Positions 10,358 to 20,738 of a DNA stretch of 64,000 nucleotides are shown here, piece after piece. Under the pieces are notes generated by a model that ran no database searches, was not told the origin of the DNA, and worked only from the letters and a program-made list of their open reading frames with translations. Origin of the DNA: Poa pratensis (Eukaryota; Streptophyta; Magnoliopsida; Poales; Poaceae). Numbering within the stretch: position 1 is the stretch's first letter; every line of letters starts with the position of its first letter. The stretch is from the NCBI GenBank assembly GCA_947311845.1, contig CAMZMU010000020.1, positions 36,307,398-36,371,397 of the forward strand, given 5' to 3'. The translations under genes and the position numbers were made by a program.

Positions 10358-12281
10358 TCAGTTAACAACTGAGTGCGATAAAAGAAACTTTTACGAACAC
10401 ATTTGCTTCATATGATGTATACATACTTACTATATGATCAAACTTAGGCAATTCATAATAGGAACTATGCAAAGAATGATACTTAGTAGCTATGCAAATC
10501 ATGAAAAGATACCAACATACTAAGAATAAATAACATAACATACATCTATCCGCATGAATTGCAATGTTCGTAATAAGATATGACAAAATGGTATCTCGCT
10601 TGCCTTTATTTGTAGAGCAAAACATAAATGCCAAGGCACCTCTGAAGTTCAAGTGAAGACTAGATATAAAGATATCAAAGATAAGAGCATCATAGTTATA
10701 CCTCAATTAACCGTATTCTGGGACAAGCACATTACACTAAGAATGACAGTTATGCTCTCGAGGAAATGCTCAAAGAAAGGATGGTGACTCAACATAAAAA
10801 TAAAAGATTGGCCCTTCGCAGGGGGAAGCAGGGATTAAACATGTGCTAGAGCTTTTTATTTTAAAACAGAAGTAAAAATGTTTTGGGAGGTGGTTGTTCC
10901 TGTCAACGAATCAGTAATAGAGTTCTTGTTATCTTCCATACTAAACAAGTTGAGAGCGGTTCCGAGTTATTGATATTAGGCATTTATAGCATGCACTTTT
11001 ATATAGCATGACACTCCTCCCAACCTTTGCTTTCACAAACCATGGCTAACCGAATCCTCGGGTGCCTGCCAACAATCACATACCATGGAGGAGTGCCTAT
11101 TTTATTTTACCTTTTAGATGTTATAATGGTCTAACCAGCTCTTTGCAAAATTAATGACGAGCAGATGAAGCATGCAAGTCGGGAACTTAATTTAGTATGG
11201 AAGATAACAAACCCAACTACTACGTCCTCATGAGCTAAAAACAGTGTCACAAAATGAGAAGTATTTTGAAGGTTTTAAAGGTAGCACATGAAAATTTACT
11301 TGGAATGGTTCGAAATACCATGCATAGGAATTTATAGTGGACTCTTTGGGATAACTTGGTTTTTAGGGATTTGGATGCACGAGCAGCATTCCCGCTCAGT
11401 ACAAGTGAAGGCTAGCAATAGACTGGGAAGCGACAACCAAGAGAGCAATAACTGTCATAATCATACTTGCGACAGAATAAAATTAACGGAGGCATAAAAA
11501 TGATACTAAAACTCTGAGGCAAAATAGATCATCAAGGCTTAATTGACTTTTGTTTTTCAGTCATAAACATGCGTGAGCATGTGCCAAGTCGATTCAAGTA
11601 AATCATTCAGAGGAGGATACCACCCTGCCATACCGTTTTACGAATAGAACAATGCATGCAAATATCTATATGACATATTATTCAATATTAGCAAATTGGT
11701 ACTGATCATAAGAAGACATGAACTACTAAGCAATCATTAAATAACATAACCACTACCATGACAGCTAAGCATGTTCATATGAGTAGGTATATTTACAAAA
11801 ATGAAAAACAAATAGAGTTCATACCAGCCTTTTACCACATCCGGATTGTCGTATATCATCATCATTGCTTTTCACTTGTGTGGCTTGAATGATATGAAAT
11901 GATAACCAAGCCCCAAGTGGAGTCACGGAAATTGTCGAACTCTGAAACAACTATACAAAACAGAAGAAGAACAACAAATATTTTTGGGTTTTCGATTTTA
12001 GAGCAAGCATGGAAAGAAACAAACAAGTAAAGCAAAATCTTTTTGGATTTTTTGAATATTGAACCGAAATGAAAAAGATAAAGTAAACTAGTGCTACAAG
12101 TACAAACGAAGAAAGAAAGAGAAATAAAGGAAATATTTTTGGTCTTTTGGGGTTTTGTGAAAGTAAAACGAATACAAGAAACAACAGTGAAAAAGAAAGA
12201 AACAAACTGAAACATGGATATACAAAGTACCGACATGATATGAATATGATAAAATGAGTGAGCTGTTGGTGAATCGGCGTA
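10358..12281 (-). other. Element 1 3' non-coding region
   Basis: About 1.9 kb between the internal polypurine-like tract and the terminal one, with no gene. Blocks are recognisably shared with elements 2 and 5. These include one around the hairpin at 11010-11097, one at about 10790-10860 containing CTGCGAAGGG (minus strand), and one at about 11280-11420. Small open frames here, including 10362-10706 and 11862-12323, have no domain and are not conserved as protein between the copies. Confidence 0.6.
11010..11097 (-). ncRNA. Conserved long hairpin in the 3' non-coding region (element 1 copy)
   Basis: On the minus strand the arms GGCACTCCTCC and GGAGGAGTGTC close an ~88-nt segment with one G-U pair. 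Inside, two CCATGG hexamers can pair with each other, and CCGAGGATTCGG forms a small inner hairpin. Homologous copies lie at 34101-34189 and 58016-58102. The RNA reading is inferred from compensatory change, not from any known family. Confidence 0.55.
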
Positions 12282-12311
12282 CCTCCCCCCAAGCTTAGGC
12301 TTTTGGCCTAA
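12282..12311 (-). promoter_or_regulatory. Internal polypurine-like tract with hairpin
   Basis: On the minus strand the perfect hairpin TTAGGC-CAAAA-GCCTAA leads directly into GCTTGGGGGGAGG. This is a second copy of the tract that primes plus-strand synthesis at the LTR. It lies about 2 kb upstream of that site and just after the last ORF. Confidence 0.6.
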
Positions 12312-12319
12312 GTGGGAGA

Positions 12320-13465
12320 TCAATCATCCCCATGGCTGCCAGCTAGGCGCGCCCTCAGTGTACGACGAAGAGGGTTCCTCGTCCGGGTACGAGCTCGAGG
12401 ATGCACCACCGTGGTACACGGTGTAATCCTCAGGGGCGCCACGAAGGTCTCCTGTCGGTGCTCGGGGTAGTGCTGTAAATGGAAATCCGGTGCACCAAGG
12501 TACTTGTCCAAATCCTCCCTTGAATATGACAGAGGACTCCTGAAAATACTGAACAAACTAGGCTGCGGTAGCCGGACCTCCCGCTCAGGTCCATTAGCAA
12601 AAACAACTCTATACAGCAAATATCCATTGTATGAACTAGTAGTAACAAAATTATGAACTTTCATAGCAGCAAGATCAAGTCTTTCCGGAACCATCAACTC
12701 ATCAGTGGGATCAACAGAATAACCAAGATCAGCTAAAACACGTGCAACAATAATCCCTCCAAAGATGGGACCTTTGGTGGAGAGGCGGCGAGCAATCAAA
12801 GCACCAAGGTTGTAGGTTTTATCATTTTTAAGTGCAGCAGCAAGAAAAGCTAGATGATAATTAGAAATATTACTAGTGTTCTCTCTAGCAAGCACACTTG
12901 AGGCAAGATAATGTGTGAAGTACCTGATGGCTGGAAATTGAATGTTCCTTATCTTACCTCGCTGCGCTGTACGGTGGTCATCATAGCTCAGCTCATGGTA
13001 AAGATCCAACAGCTCACGCGGTTGTGCCTTGATCTTCCTCGCTGTCCCGGATGGAGCAATACCTATGACCCTGCAAAATCTTTTCAGCTCCATGGTGCAT
13101 GCACGATTATAAATCTTAAACTCAACAGTTGGGTTAAAGGTAGCATTATTAAACTTAAAACTCTCAACAAAAATCTTGGTGAGTCTAGCATATTGTGCTC
13201 TCTCATCCTTCATGAATTCCATCAAACCAACTCTGTCAATTAATCTCATGAAATCATCATGAATCCCTGCATCTCTCATAAAGTTAGAACATGGAAAAAT
13301 GGATGGATGTGCAACACCATCATCCTCCTCATCACCAATCCTTGGTGCTAAAAGATCCTCATTATATGATGGCCTAAATGGAGCTTTTGCTCTTGAGGCC
13401 CTTGTTTCCCTTGAGGAGGGTGGTGTTTGTCTCTCAAAGATTTCTCCATAGGTATGTTTGTCCAT
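12320..13465 (-). CDS. Athila-type ORF (Arabidopsis retrotransposon Orf1-like), intact, 381 codons
   Basis: The ATG is at 13465, 9 nt after a splice-acceptor-like TTTCAG. The frame is open for 381 residues. The N-terminus is basic, then acidic (about residues 45-50). The central part (about 65-260) is a globular alpha-rich region with segments such as LMEFMKDERAQYARLTKIF and KGPIFGGIIVARVLADLGY. It resembles the 'retrotransposon Orf1 C-terminal' (ATHILA) proteins found in grass gypsy elements. The tail is arginine-rich (ARTRTRNPLRRTLRARL). I see no signal peptide and no clear transmembrane segment, so an envelope function is not supported. Its function is unknown. It lies where env-like genes lie, after protease, with pol missing. 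An LTR-like promoter and a 5' UTR intron precede it. The frame is intact in an otherwise decayed element. Confidence 0.65.
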   Translation of the reverse strand: MDKHTYGEIFERQTPPSSRETRASRAKAPFRPSYNEDLLAPRIGDEEDDGVAHPSIFPCSNFMRDAGIHDDFMRLIDRVGLMEFMKDERAQYARLTKIFVESFKFNNATFNPTVEFKIYNRACTMELKRFCRVIGIAPSGTARKIKAQPRELLDLYHELSYDDHRTAQRGKIRNIQFPAIRYFTHYLASSVLARENTSNISNYHLAFLAAALKNDKTYNLGALIARRLSTKGPIFGGIIVARVLADLGYSVDPTDELMVPERLDLAAMKVHNFVTTSSYNGYLLYRVVFANGPEREVRLPQPSLFSIFRSPLSYSREDLDKYLGAPDFHLQHYPEHRQETFVAPLRITPCTTVVHPRARTRTRNPLRRTLRARLAGSHGDD

Positions 13466-14000
13466 CTTCCTTTTCTGAAATTTTTAAACAAACCTCATAA
13501 AAAGTGATTTTGGAGTGATTAACTCAAGGGAAACACTATAGAGACTTGCTAGAGGACTAAACATGCATTAAAACTAGTTAATCTAAGCAAGAACAAGCAT
13601 GCAAGCTCTCATAACATGTCACCTACAGTACCAAAATACTCAAGATATACACAACTAAACAAAATTCTACTTGGATAATCGGAGGAGTCACATACCGGAG
13701 AGCAATTGATCCAAATATCAGCAGCAAAGATGGGCTGAGCAAGGAGATCAAAAATCGCGAGCAAGAATAGCAAGAACTCAAGTTTGAACAATGGTGGAGT
13801 GTGTGTCGGGAGAGAGAAAGGAGTGGGAGGTGGCTGAGTAAGTGGAGGGCCAGGTGGGCCCCACACCATGCCAGGGCGCGGGCAAGCCCCTGCCGCGCCG
13901 AGGGGGCGTGTGGTGGCCTGGTGGGTCCCCCTGGTCATCCTCAGGTACTCCCACGTTCCATTTTAAAAACTAGGATTTGTAGAATTTTTTCAGAATTTTT
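13466..14000 (-). promoter_or_regulatory. Internal LTR-like promoter and 5' UTR intron for the 3' ORF
   Basis: On the minus strand an A-rich stretch (TTTTCAAAAAATTCTG near 14000) is followed by a GC block. That block has a 7-bp hairpin, GGCGCGG (13875-13881) with CCGCGCC (13893-13899). A pyrimidine-rich leader comes next. Then there is a donor-like CCG/GTATG at 13695 and an acceptor TTTCAG at 13475, giving a possible 221-nt intron just before the ATG at 13465. The same order of features occurs in the LTRs of these elements. Confidence 0.5.
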
Positions 14001-14252
14001 TGAAAACTTTTATTTCTGACATTTTCTGGGTGTTTTAAATAATGAAAACTAGGTAAAAAAATTTTATGTAAAGACTAAACATCACTAAAACTTTGCAATT
14101 ACAGTAGCAAAACAGTAGGTAAAACAAGGAGGGAAAGAAAAATGTTGTTTAACAGTTTTATGCACTTAAAACATATTTGTTAACAAGGTTGATCAAGTCT
14201 TGCCACCAAATATATTTTATATGACATAAGAGAATTAAACCACACGAAACAA

Positions 14253-15426
14253 TCATTTTACCTTAAATTGTATAGCTATAGATCCAATCATAATATTTTG
14301 AAATCCTTCATGAGGGTCATATAGAGGGCAATCAATACTTCCCACTTTGATAGTTCTAAAATTAGCAATTGTATTCACTCCAAATAACTTGTCCAGCTTC
14401 TTGGGAAAATAAACAGTATGCTCTTTGTCATTAACATTGAAAGTTACTTTTCCTTTGTTGCAATCAATAACAGCCCCTGCAGTGTTAAGAAAAGGTCTCC
14501 CAAGAATAATAGACATATTATCATCTTCAGGCATTTCAAGCACAACAAAATCAGTTAAAATTAAGCAATTATTAGCCACTTGAACAGGAACATCTTCACA
14601 TATACCAACAGAACAGCAGTAGATTTATGGCCATTTGTAAAGATATATCAGTTGGTATCAATTTATCCAAATAAAGCCTCTTGTAAAGAGAAAAAGGCAT
14701 GACACTTACTCCTGCCCCTAAATCACATAGAGCAGTTCTAACATAATTATTTTTGATAGAGCAAGGAATAGTTGGTATACCCGAATCTCCAAGCTTCTTT
14801 GGAACCTTACCATTGAAAGAATAATTAGCAAGCATAGTAGAAATTTCTTCATTAGGAATCTTTCTTTTGTTAGAGACAATATCCTTCATATATTTCGAAT
14901 ATGGAGGCAACTTAATAGCATCAGTCAGAGGAATTTGCAAAAACAAAGGTTTCATCCAATCGCAAAATTTATTATAATGCTCCTCTTCCTTAGATTTGTG
15001 TTTCTTATTAGGAAAAGGCATTTGCTTTTGCACCCAAGGTTCTCTTTCATTACCATGTTTCTTAGCAATAAAATCTTCTTTAGTGTACTTTTTGTTTCTA
15101 GAATGCTTTTCAGGTTCCTCTTCACTTTCCTCTTTATCATAGGCATCGCTCTTATCCTTATCATTGTTATGTTCATTACCACTTTCAGTTTCAGCATCAG
15201 AGATAGATATACTATTGGGATCATTAACATGTTCATTTTCTTTAATGGGTTCAGGAGATTCTTCAACATGTTTATGTTTCTTCTTCTTCTTTTTCTTAGA
15301 AGGAGTACTAGTTTCGCTAGCTAGTTGAGAATCTTGCTCAATTCTTTTAGGATGTCCTTCAGGATACAAAGGATCCTGAGTGGAAGCACCACCTCTAGTT
15401 GCTATACCAAAAGCATGTTTATCATT
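14253..15426 (-). pseudogene. Element 1 gag C-terminus and aspartic protease
   Basis: Directly beyond the CACTA insertion the frame continues with ATRGG, a motif shared by Athila/Tat gag-pro linkers. A lysine-rich, acidic hydrophilic stretch follows. The retropepsin-like domain is next: CDLGAGVSVMP, where DLG replaces the usual D(T/S)G, and after a break near 14585, IILGRPFLNTAGAVID, the conserved flap/helix region. A frameshift near 14585-14600 separates the two frames. After protease there is no RT; sequence passes directly to the internal promoter-like block. It would have cleaved the polyprotein. Confidence 0.8.
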
Positions 15427-15446
15427 CACTAGTAGGGATAACCCTT

Positions 15447-15794
15447 TTAGTGGCGCACCAGTTTTATCATTCCGTCGGCATCTTCTTCGTCATGATGATC
15501 TTGTTCGCCGGCATATCCTTCGTCATGATGATGATCTTCTCCGCCGGCATCTCCTTCGTCATGATGATGATATTGTCCGCCGACATCTCCTTCGTCATGA
15601 CGATGATCTTGTTCCAGCATGAAACCGCGCCTGAGCTGGTGATCCTCCAATTGTCCAGAATCAGGGTCGATCCACCTCACAAGTTTGCATCTTCGACATG
15701 GACATCTTATCTGGCTTCTGTTGAACCGAATCATGTCCGCCTTCGCTTCTTCCTTGTATCTTCTGATTCCATCGGAGCTCATCATGATGACCAT
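15447..15794 (-). pseudogene. CACTA transposase (TnpD) N-terminal transposase-associated domain remnant
   Basis: A 115-codon frame whose residues about 20-65 match the plant transposase-associated domain (Pfam Transpos_assoc). It has IRCPCRRCK, with a CPC and a third Cys at about 31, 33 and 36, then a His (about 52) and RRGFM (55-59). The downstream part degenerates into HDEGDAGGEDHHH-type repeats coded by the 36-bp tandem repeat. The catalytic transposase domain is absent, so it is a non-functional fragment, or at most a DNA-binding piece. Confidence 0.65.
15485..15622. repeat. 36-bp tandem repeat, four copies
   Basis: The word CTTCGTCATGATGATGAT recurs at 15485, 15518, 15554 and 15590. The spacing is 33, 36 and 36 bp, always a multiple of three, so frames stay open on both strands through the array. 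Confidence 0.85.
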
Positions 15795-15990
15795 GGTTGA
15801 CTACGCGGTATACATAGAGCAGAGACGAGAGTATATATATGATAATTAGAACCGTAACATGCACAAAAAGAAACACACATGCATGCAAGGTCGCCGAAAA
15901 AATTCGGCATGACCTCTCTTAAAAGTATGACATATGGGTGGTGCAAAAATTTGCCGAAATAGAAATTAATCAACATTTCGGCAAACATTC

Positions 15991-16178
15991 ATGCACCACG
16001 CCGGCGCAAGCAACAACAAAAAGTTTCTTCCGGACCAATTCATGCACAACACACAAGCTTCACATACACAACATACAAACATCCATGCACCACGCCGGCG
16101 CAAGCAACAACAAAAAGTTTCTTCCGGACCAATTCATGCACAACACACAAGCTTCACATACACAACATACAAACATGC
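15991..16178. repeat. 94-bp tandem duplication inside CACTA
   Basis: 15991-16084 and 16085-16178 are nearly identical, both starting ATGCACCACGCCGGCG. It is a recent local duplication within the non-autonomous element. Confidence 0.9.
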
Positions 16179-16469
16179 ATATGCATGTCCATCCAACTTT
16201 CCTCACCTAGTAGATTCGTTGCCGAGACGTGACCGCGATGGACGAGAGAGTGTGTGGGAGGAAAAGAGATGGGGGAGAGAGGAGGAGAGTATATATGGGG
16301 AGCCTCCCGGTTCTCAACAATTATCTATCAATCAAAATAGGTTTAACTACAAAAATTGGAGAAAAGAGTGAGCAAAATGGGATGGGAGGGAGGAGGAACA
16401 CGAGCTAGGTGGAGGAGGAAGAAGAGCAAATGGGTAGGGAAAGGGGGGCCTTTCCCCTTTTGTACATCT

Positions 16470-16890
16470 GGGACAGTAATTCTGTGGCGCATGGGCCCAC
16501 ATGCGCCACAGAAAGTTGACATTCTGTGGCGCATGTGGGTCCATGCGCCACAGAATTACTGTCCGACCAATCATTGGTGTGGGCCCCTCCAAGCTTTCTG
16601 TGGCGCATGAGCACAGATGCGCCACAGAAATGTATATTTCTGTGGCACATCTGTGCTCATGCGCCACAGAAAGGACCCCAGAATTCGAAATTCAAAGATT
16701 GGAGGTGGGGCCCACAGGCTTTCTGTGGCGCACTCCTTCTGGTGCGCCACAGAATGCATGCTTTCTGTGGCGCATGGCCCCTGGATGCGCCACAAAAGTG
16801 TCACACTTTCTGTGGCGCACCAGTTGGTGTGCGCCACAGAATATTTTTAGTGGCGCATGGACTTTGTCGTGCGCCACAAAAAGCCCTTCC
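16470..16890. repeat. CACTA subterminal inverted repeats
   Basis: At least ten copies of TTCTGTGGCGCA, or its inverse TGCGCCACAGAA, alternate in facing pairs with short spacers. In CACTA elements such arrays bind the TnpA-type protein. A matching AGTGGCGCACC lies just inside the left end. Confidence 0.85.
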
Positions 16891-16918
16891 ATAGAAAGGC
16901 AGTTTCCTAGTAGTGATT

Positions 16919-18442
16919 ATTTCTAGAAGCATTAACTAGCAAATCCTTTTGCACCTTAGTCAATTGTTCTATTTGAGTTTGAACCATATGAAAATGCTTA
17001 ATAAGTATTTTAACATCATTAGCAGTTCTTTCCAAAACATCATGCAAATTACTGATAACATGAGAATTTTCTAACAGGCTATTTTATTTTCTCATATTGA
17101 AATTATCTTGCTTAACGATAAAATTATCAAATTCATCTAAGCATTGATCAGGAGGTTTAGAATAAGGGATATCCCTATCATCAAAGTGTTGGAGAGAGTG
17201 TACCTCGACCATGGATGGGTCAGGAATTGGCTTACACAATTCTTCTATAGGTGGCAGATTTTTCACATCTTTAGATTTAATACCTTTCTCCTTAAGAGAT
17301 TTCTTGTCTTCTCTCATTTCTTCATCATTTAGTTCAAGAATTCCTCTTTTCCTTGGTGTGGGTACCGGAGTTGGTTCAGTCATGGTCCAATCATCATGAT
17401 TTTGACTTATTTTAGCCATTAATTCATCGGCTTCATCTAGAGTTCTTTTTCTGAAAACACAGCCATCACAACTATCCAGATATGTCCTAGATTCAACAGT
17501 TAGTCCATTATAGAATATATCAGGAAGTTCATTTCTAGCTAGTTGATGTCCAGGCCGAGCTCTAATTAAAGAGCAAAACCTTGCCCAAGATTCAGGCATT
17601 TTCTCTTCTTTTAATTGTTTAAAGTTAAAGATTTTCTGTAAAGCAGCATGTAGTAGGAAAATATTTCTGAAAGAAGACATTAACCAACCCCATAGGACTC
17701 TCAATAGATCTAGGAGATAAATTATTAAACCAAGTTTTAGCTTCATCTTTCAATGAGAAAGGAATTTTTTTGTAACGAAGTAACTGCGTTTCTTAATATC
17801 ATCAGAAAACAAGCTACTTAGAGTAGAAAGAGTATTCATATGATCTACAGCACTTTCATTTTCAGTACCTCGAAAGGGTTCTTTCTCAGCAATAGATATA
17901 AGCGACAAGTCCACAGAGAAATCATAATCTTTATCTTGTATATTTATGAGAGATGTAGCAAACTTAGCATCAGGAGAAAGTTTATAATTAACAGCACGTC
18001 TTTGAAGAAGATTTTTAATAGCATTAACATCTTTAGAAGAATTACAATTTATGTATTCTTCAATAAATTCATCATCAAGTTCAACATAAGTTTCCTCGAG
18101 ATCATCACTAGGATGTTCTCTCGACCCAGGTGTATAAGCAGGTGTAATAGGAGTTTCATCAGGTGTTTCAGCATTTTCAATTTGTCTAGATTTAGCAATT
18201 GTAGCATCTAGAAAAGGACCTAGTGAACCACTTTCATCAAGCATAGTAGAAGCATCATCAAATTCATCAGAAATATTTTCAGATTCAGCAGAAGTAGCAG
18301 TGCGTGAAGCATGTATATGTGGTGGTGTAACAAGTTTACTCGTAACAGATGGTGAATCAAGAGCAAAAGAGGTGCTAAGAGTTGTAACTCTCCTTGTAGT
18401 GGATGGCAATATAGGGACCTTCTCATCACGAGGTTTACCCAT
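16919..18442 (-). pseudogene. Element 1 gag, N-terminal and core part
   Basis: The ATG at 18442 starts MGKPRDEKVPILP. A hydrophilic acidic region follows. The gag core comes after two frameshifts, near 17770 and about 17700. It includes MPESWARFCSLIRARPGH, GLTVESRTYLDSCDGC and EADELMAKISQNHDDW, the usual W..F..L / LD...GG / EA..L pattern of gypsy gag. The frame continues into a coiled-coil-like stretch and reaches the CACTA insertion at 16915. It would build the virus-like particle. No zinc knuckle is visible. Confidence 0.8.
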
Positions 18443-18501
18443 GATGAATAAATTGCAGCAAACAATATCACTTTCAGGTGAGCTTATAAATAAAGCTATG
18501 C

Positions 18502-18519
18502 TCCCCGGCAACGGCGCCA
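18502..18519 (-). other. Element 1 primer binding site (tRNA-Asp)
   Basis: On the minus strand TGGCGCCGTTGCCGGGGA is complementary to the 3' end of plant tRNA-Asp. It lies 11 nt after the 5' LTR end. The same site is used by elements 2 and 5. Confidence 0.85.
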
Positions 18520-18530
18520 GAAAATAGTCT

Positions 18531-18936
18531 TGATGACCCACAAGTATAGGGGATCGCAACAGTCTTCGAGAGAAGTAAAACCCAAATTTATTGATTCGAC
18601 ACAAGGGGGGCCAAAGAATATTTATAAGCCTTGACAGATGAATTGTTAGTTCAGCTGCACCTGGAAATAGACTTGCTCGACACAGTTTATCAGTAGCAAC
18701 AATTTTATGATAGTAGCAGTAGTGAAATAATAGCAACAGTGAAATAAAGGCAGCAGTAGTAATTGAAGTAGACAGCAGGATTAAAATACTGTAGGCATAG
18801 AGATGGATGAACGGGCGTTGCATGGATGGGATAGTTCATGAAATAGTCATACATAGGGCAATTGCAGGTAGATAATAATAAAGCATCCAAGTAATAATTA
18901 ATCATAGGCATGTGTTCCGTATTTAGTCGTACGTGC
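18531..18936 (-). repeat. Element 1 5' LTR, truncated
   Basis: It is co-linear with 8922-9327 without net indels. Element 2 begins at 18937, and the remaining ~990 bp of this LTR are not found downstream. Confidence 0.9.
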
Positions 18937-20647
18937 TGATACGTCCATTTTGCATCACTATTTTATATCATAATTTACTGTTATTCATCGATATATTTCA
19001 TATTAATACATGTTACTTATGTTATTTTATCTTATTTTGCATGTTTGATGATTATTGGGGATTTATCTGCCGGAGCCAGATTTCAGCTGGAAAAAGCACC
19101 GTCAAGCTAATATATTTGCGAAACTCCAAAAATCACGAAACTTTCGCCGAAATCACGAAAAAGCAACGGGCGCGGCCAGGAGGAGGGCGGCGCCGAGGCC
19201 TGGCGTGGCCACCTGGCCCACCTCTGGCGCTGCCCCTTCGCGTATATCTCCCCCGTAACCCTAAACATCGAGGAGGTTCGTCCACGAAATATTCCGCCGC
19301 CTCCACGGGACGGAAACCATAGAGAGAGAAAAGCTCTCCGGCAGGGAGAAATCTGCCGGGGAAATTCCTTCCCGGAGGGGGGGAAATCATTGCCATCGTC
19401 GCCGTCATCGTGCTGGACTTCATCAGGATCATCATCGTCATCATCCACCGCTCCACCATCATCATCTCCACTGCTCCACTCCGTTCCGCTGTAACATCTA
19501 GGACTGCTCCTTGTCTAGTTCATTGGGGAGACTCTCCCGGTGTTAATTACTCCTTGTTGTTGATGCTATTGAGTTTTATCGGTGAATTAAGGTTTATGTC
19601 CAGATTGTTATTCATCATTATAACACCTCTGATCATGATCCATATGATATCTTGTGAGTAGTTCGTTTAGTTCTTGAGGACATGGGGAAAGTCTTGCTGC
19701 TAGTAGTGGAATAATGTTGAGTAATATTTAATGGTTTGATATTTAATTTGTGGTGTCATTCTTCTAGTGGTGTCATGTGAACGTCGACTACATGATACTT
19801 CCTCCGTTTCAAAATATAAGGCGCGCTATTTTTATGGTGGTCTTCGGTCCTCAAGTTTGACCATAAATATATGATAAATTATGTGGATCGAGAATGTATA
19901 AATGATACCGTTGGATTCATCTTGCAAATATCTTTCATTTCATATATTTTTATACTAATTATATGGTCATATTATAAGTATAAATTATGATCAAAGTTAT
20001 ACATCGTTGACCAGCGAAATTAAAGGGCGCCTTGTATTTTGGGATGGAGGGAGTACTTCACCTTTATGGGCCTAGGGGAATGCATTGTGTATTTAGCTTG
20101 CTAATTGTGGGGTTGCCGGAGCGACAGAAACCTAAACCCCCGTTGGTAAGTTAGTGCACAAGGGAGTGTAGGATCTGAGAGTTTAAGGCTGTGGTTAGAT
20201 TTATCTTAATTACTTTCTTATAGTTGCGGATGCTTGCAAGGGGTATAATCACAAGTACGTATTAGTCCTAGGAAGGGCAGTGCGTTAGCATAGATTCACC
20301 CACACAACACTTATCAAAACATTGAAGATTAATCAACTACATGAAACGAAAGCACTTGACGAAATTTCCATGTGTCCTCAGGAACGTTTCGTAATCATAA
20401 GTAACACAACCGGCTTGTCCTTTGCACTCAAAAGGATTGGGCCACTCGCTGCAATTATTATTGCTCTCGTTTATTTACTCATACTGTATTTATCTGCTAT
20501 ATTGAAAACCCCTAAAAACTTGTCTGCTAGTGTTTACAGTGAATCCTTGATCAAAACTACATACCAGCACCTTCCGCTCCTTGTTGGGTTCGACACTCTT
20601 ATTTATCGAAAGTACTACGATACACCCCCTGTACTTGTGGGTCATCA
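18937..20647 (+). repeat. Element 2 5' LTR (1711 bp)
   Basis: It starts TGATACGTCC and ends GGGTCATCA, 11 nt before the PBS. A GC block at 19168-19220 (GGGCGCGGCC, GGCGCCGAGG) precedes a TATA-like GTATATCTCCCCC at 19242, the likely promoter. A Stowaway MITE sits in its 3' half. Confidence 0.85.
19798..20053. mobile_element. Stowaway (Tc1/mariner) MITE, 256 bp
   Basis: The ends CTTCCTCCGTTTCAAAATA and, inverted, CTCCCTCCATCCCAAAATA match the Stowaway consensus. TA dinucleotides flank both sides (19796-19797, 20054-20055). The interior is AT-rich and non-coding. Confidence 0.9.
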
Positions 20648-20658
20648 AGACTATTTTC

Positions 20659-20676
20659 TGGCGCCGTTGCCGGGGA
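20659..20676 (+). other. Element 2 primer binding site (tRNA-Asp)
   Basis: TGGCGCCGTTGCCGGGGA is an exact match to the tRNA-Asp 3' end complement, 11 nt after the LTR. Confidence 0.9.
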
Positions 20677-20738
20677 GTGAAGCGCTATTGGTAAGAAGAA
20701 TTGGTAAGGGAAATATTTACTGTAAGTGATGTTCTGTC

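Larger units (their letters stand above)
15427..16915 (-). mobile_element. CACTA DNA transposon, non-autonomous, 1489 bp, TSD ATT
   Basis: The left end is CACTAGTAGGG. The right end is CCTAGTAGTG, whose reverse complement is CACTACTAGG. Both flanks are ATT (15424-15426 and 16916-16918), the 3-bp duplication of CACTA elements. The element splits gag of element 1. The right subterminal region is packed with inverted GGCGCA-type repeats. The only coding remnant is a TnpD N-terminal piece on the minus strand. Confidence 0.9.
8922..18936 (-). mobile_element. Element 1: Athila/Tat-like gypsy retrotransposon lacking RT and integrase
   Basis: The two LTRs start TGATGACCC on the plus strand (8922 and 18531). 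A PBS complementary to tRNA-Asp lies beside the right LTR and a polypurine tract beside the left one, so the element reads on the minus strand. In element order it holds gag, protease, an internal promoter-like region, an Athila-like ORF and a 3' non-coding region. No RT, RNase H or integrase remains, so it is non-autonomous. The right LTR is cut at 18936 by element 2. Over the 406 shared bases the LTRs differ at about 12 positions by eye. It sits in the LINE; the right target flank is not in the window. Confidence 0.85.

Noticed and set aside
12320..13465. Envelope protein
   Set aside because: No signal peptide, transmembrane helix or cleavage site is visible, and its position alone is not enough.
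16470..16890. CRISPR-like array
   Set aside because: The repeats alternate in orientation, spacers are irregular, and they sit at a CACTA end in a plant genome.
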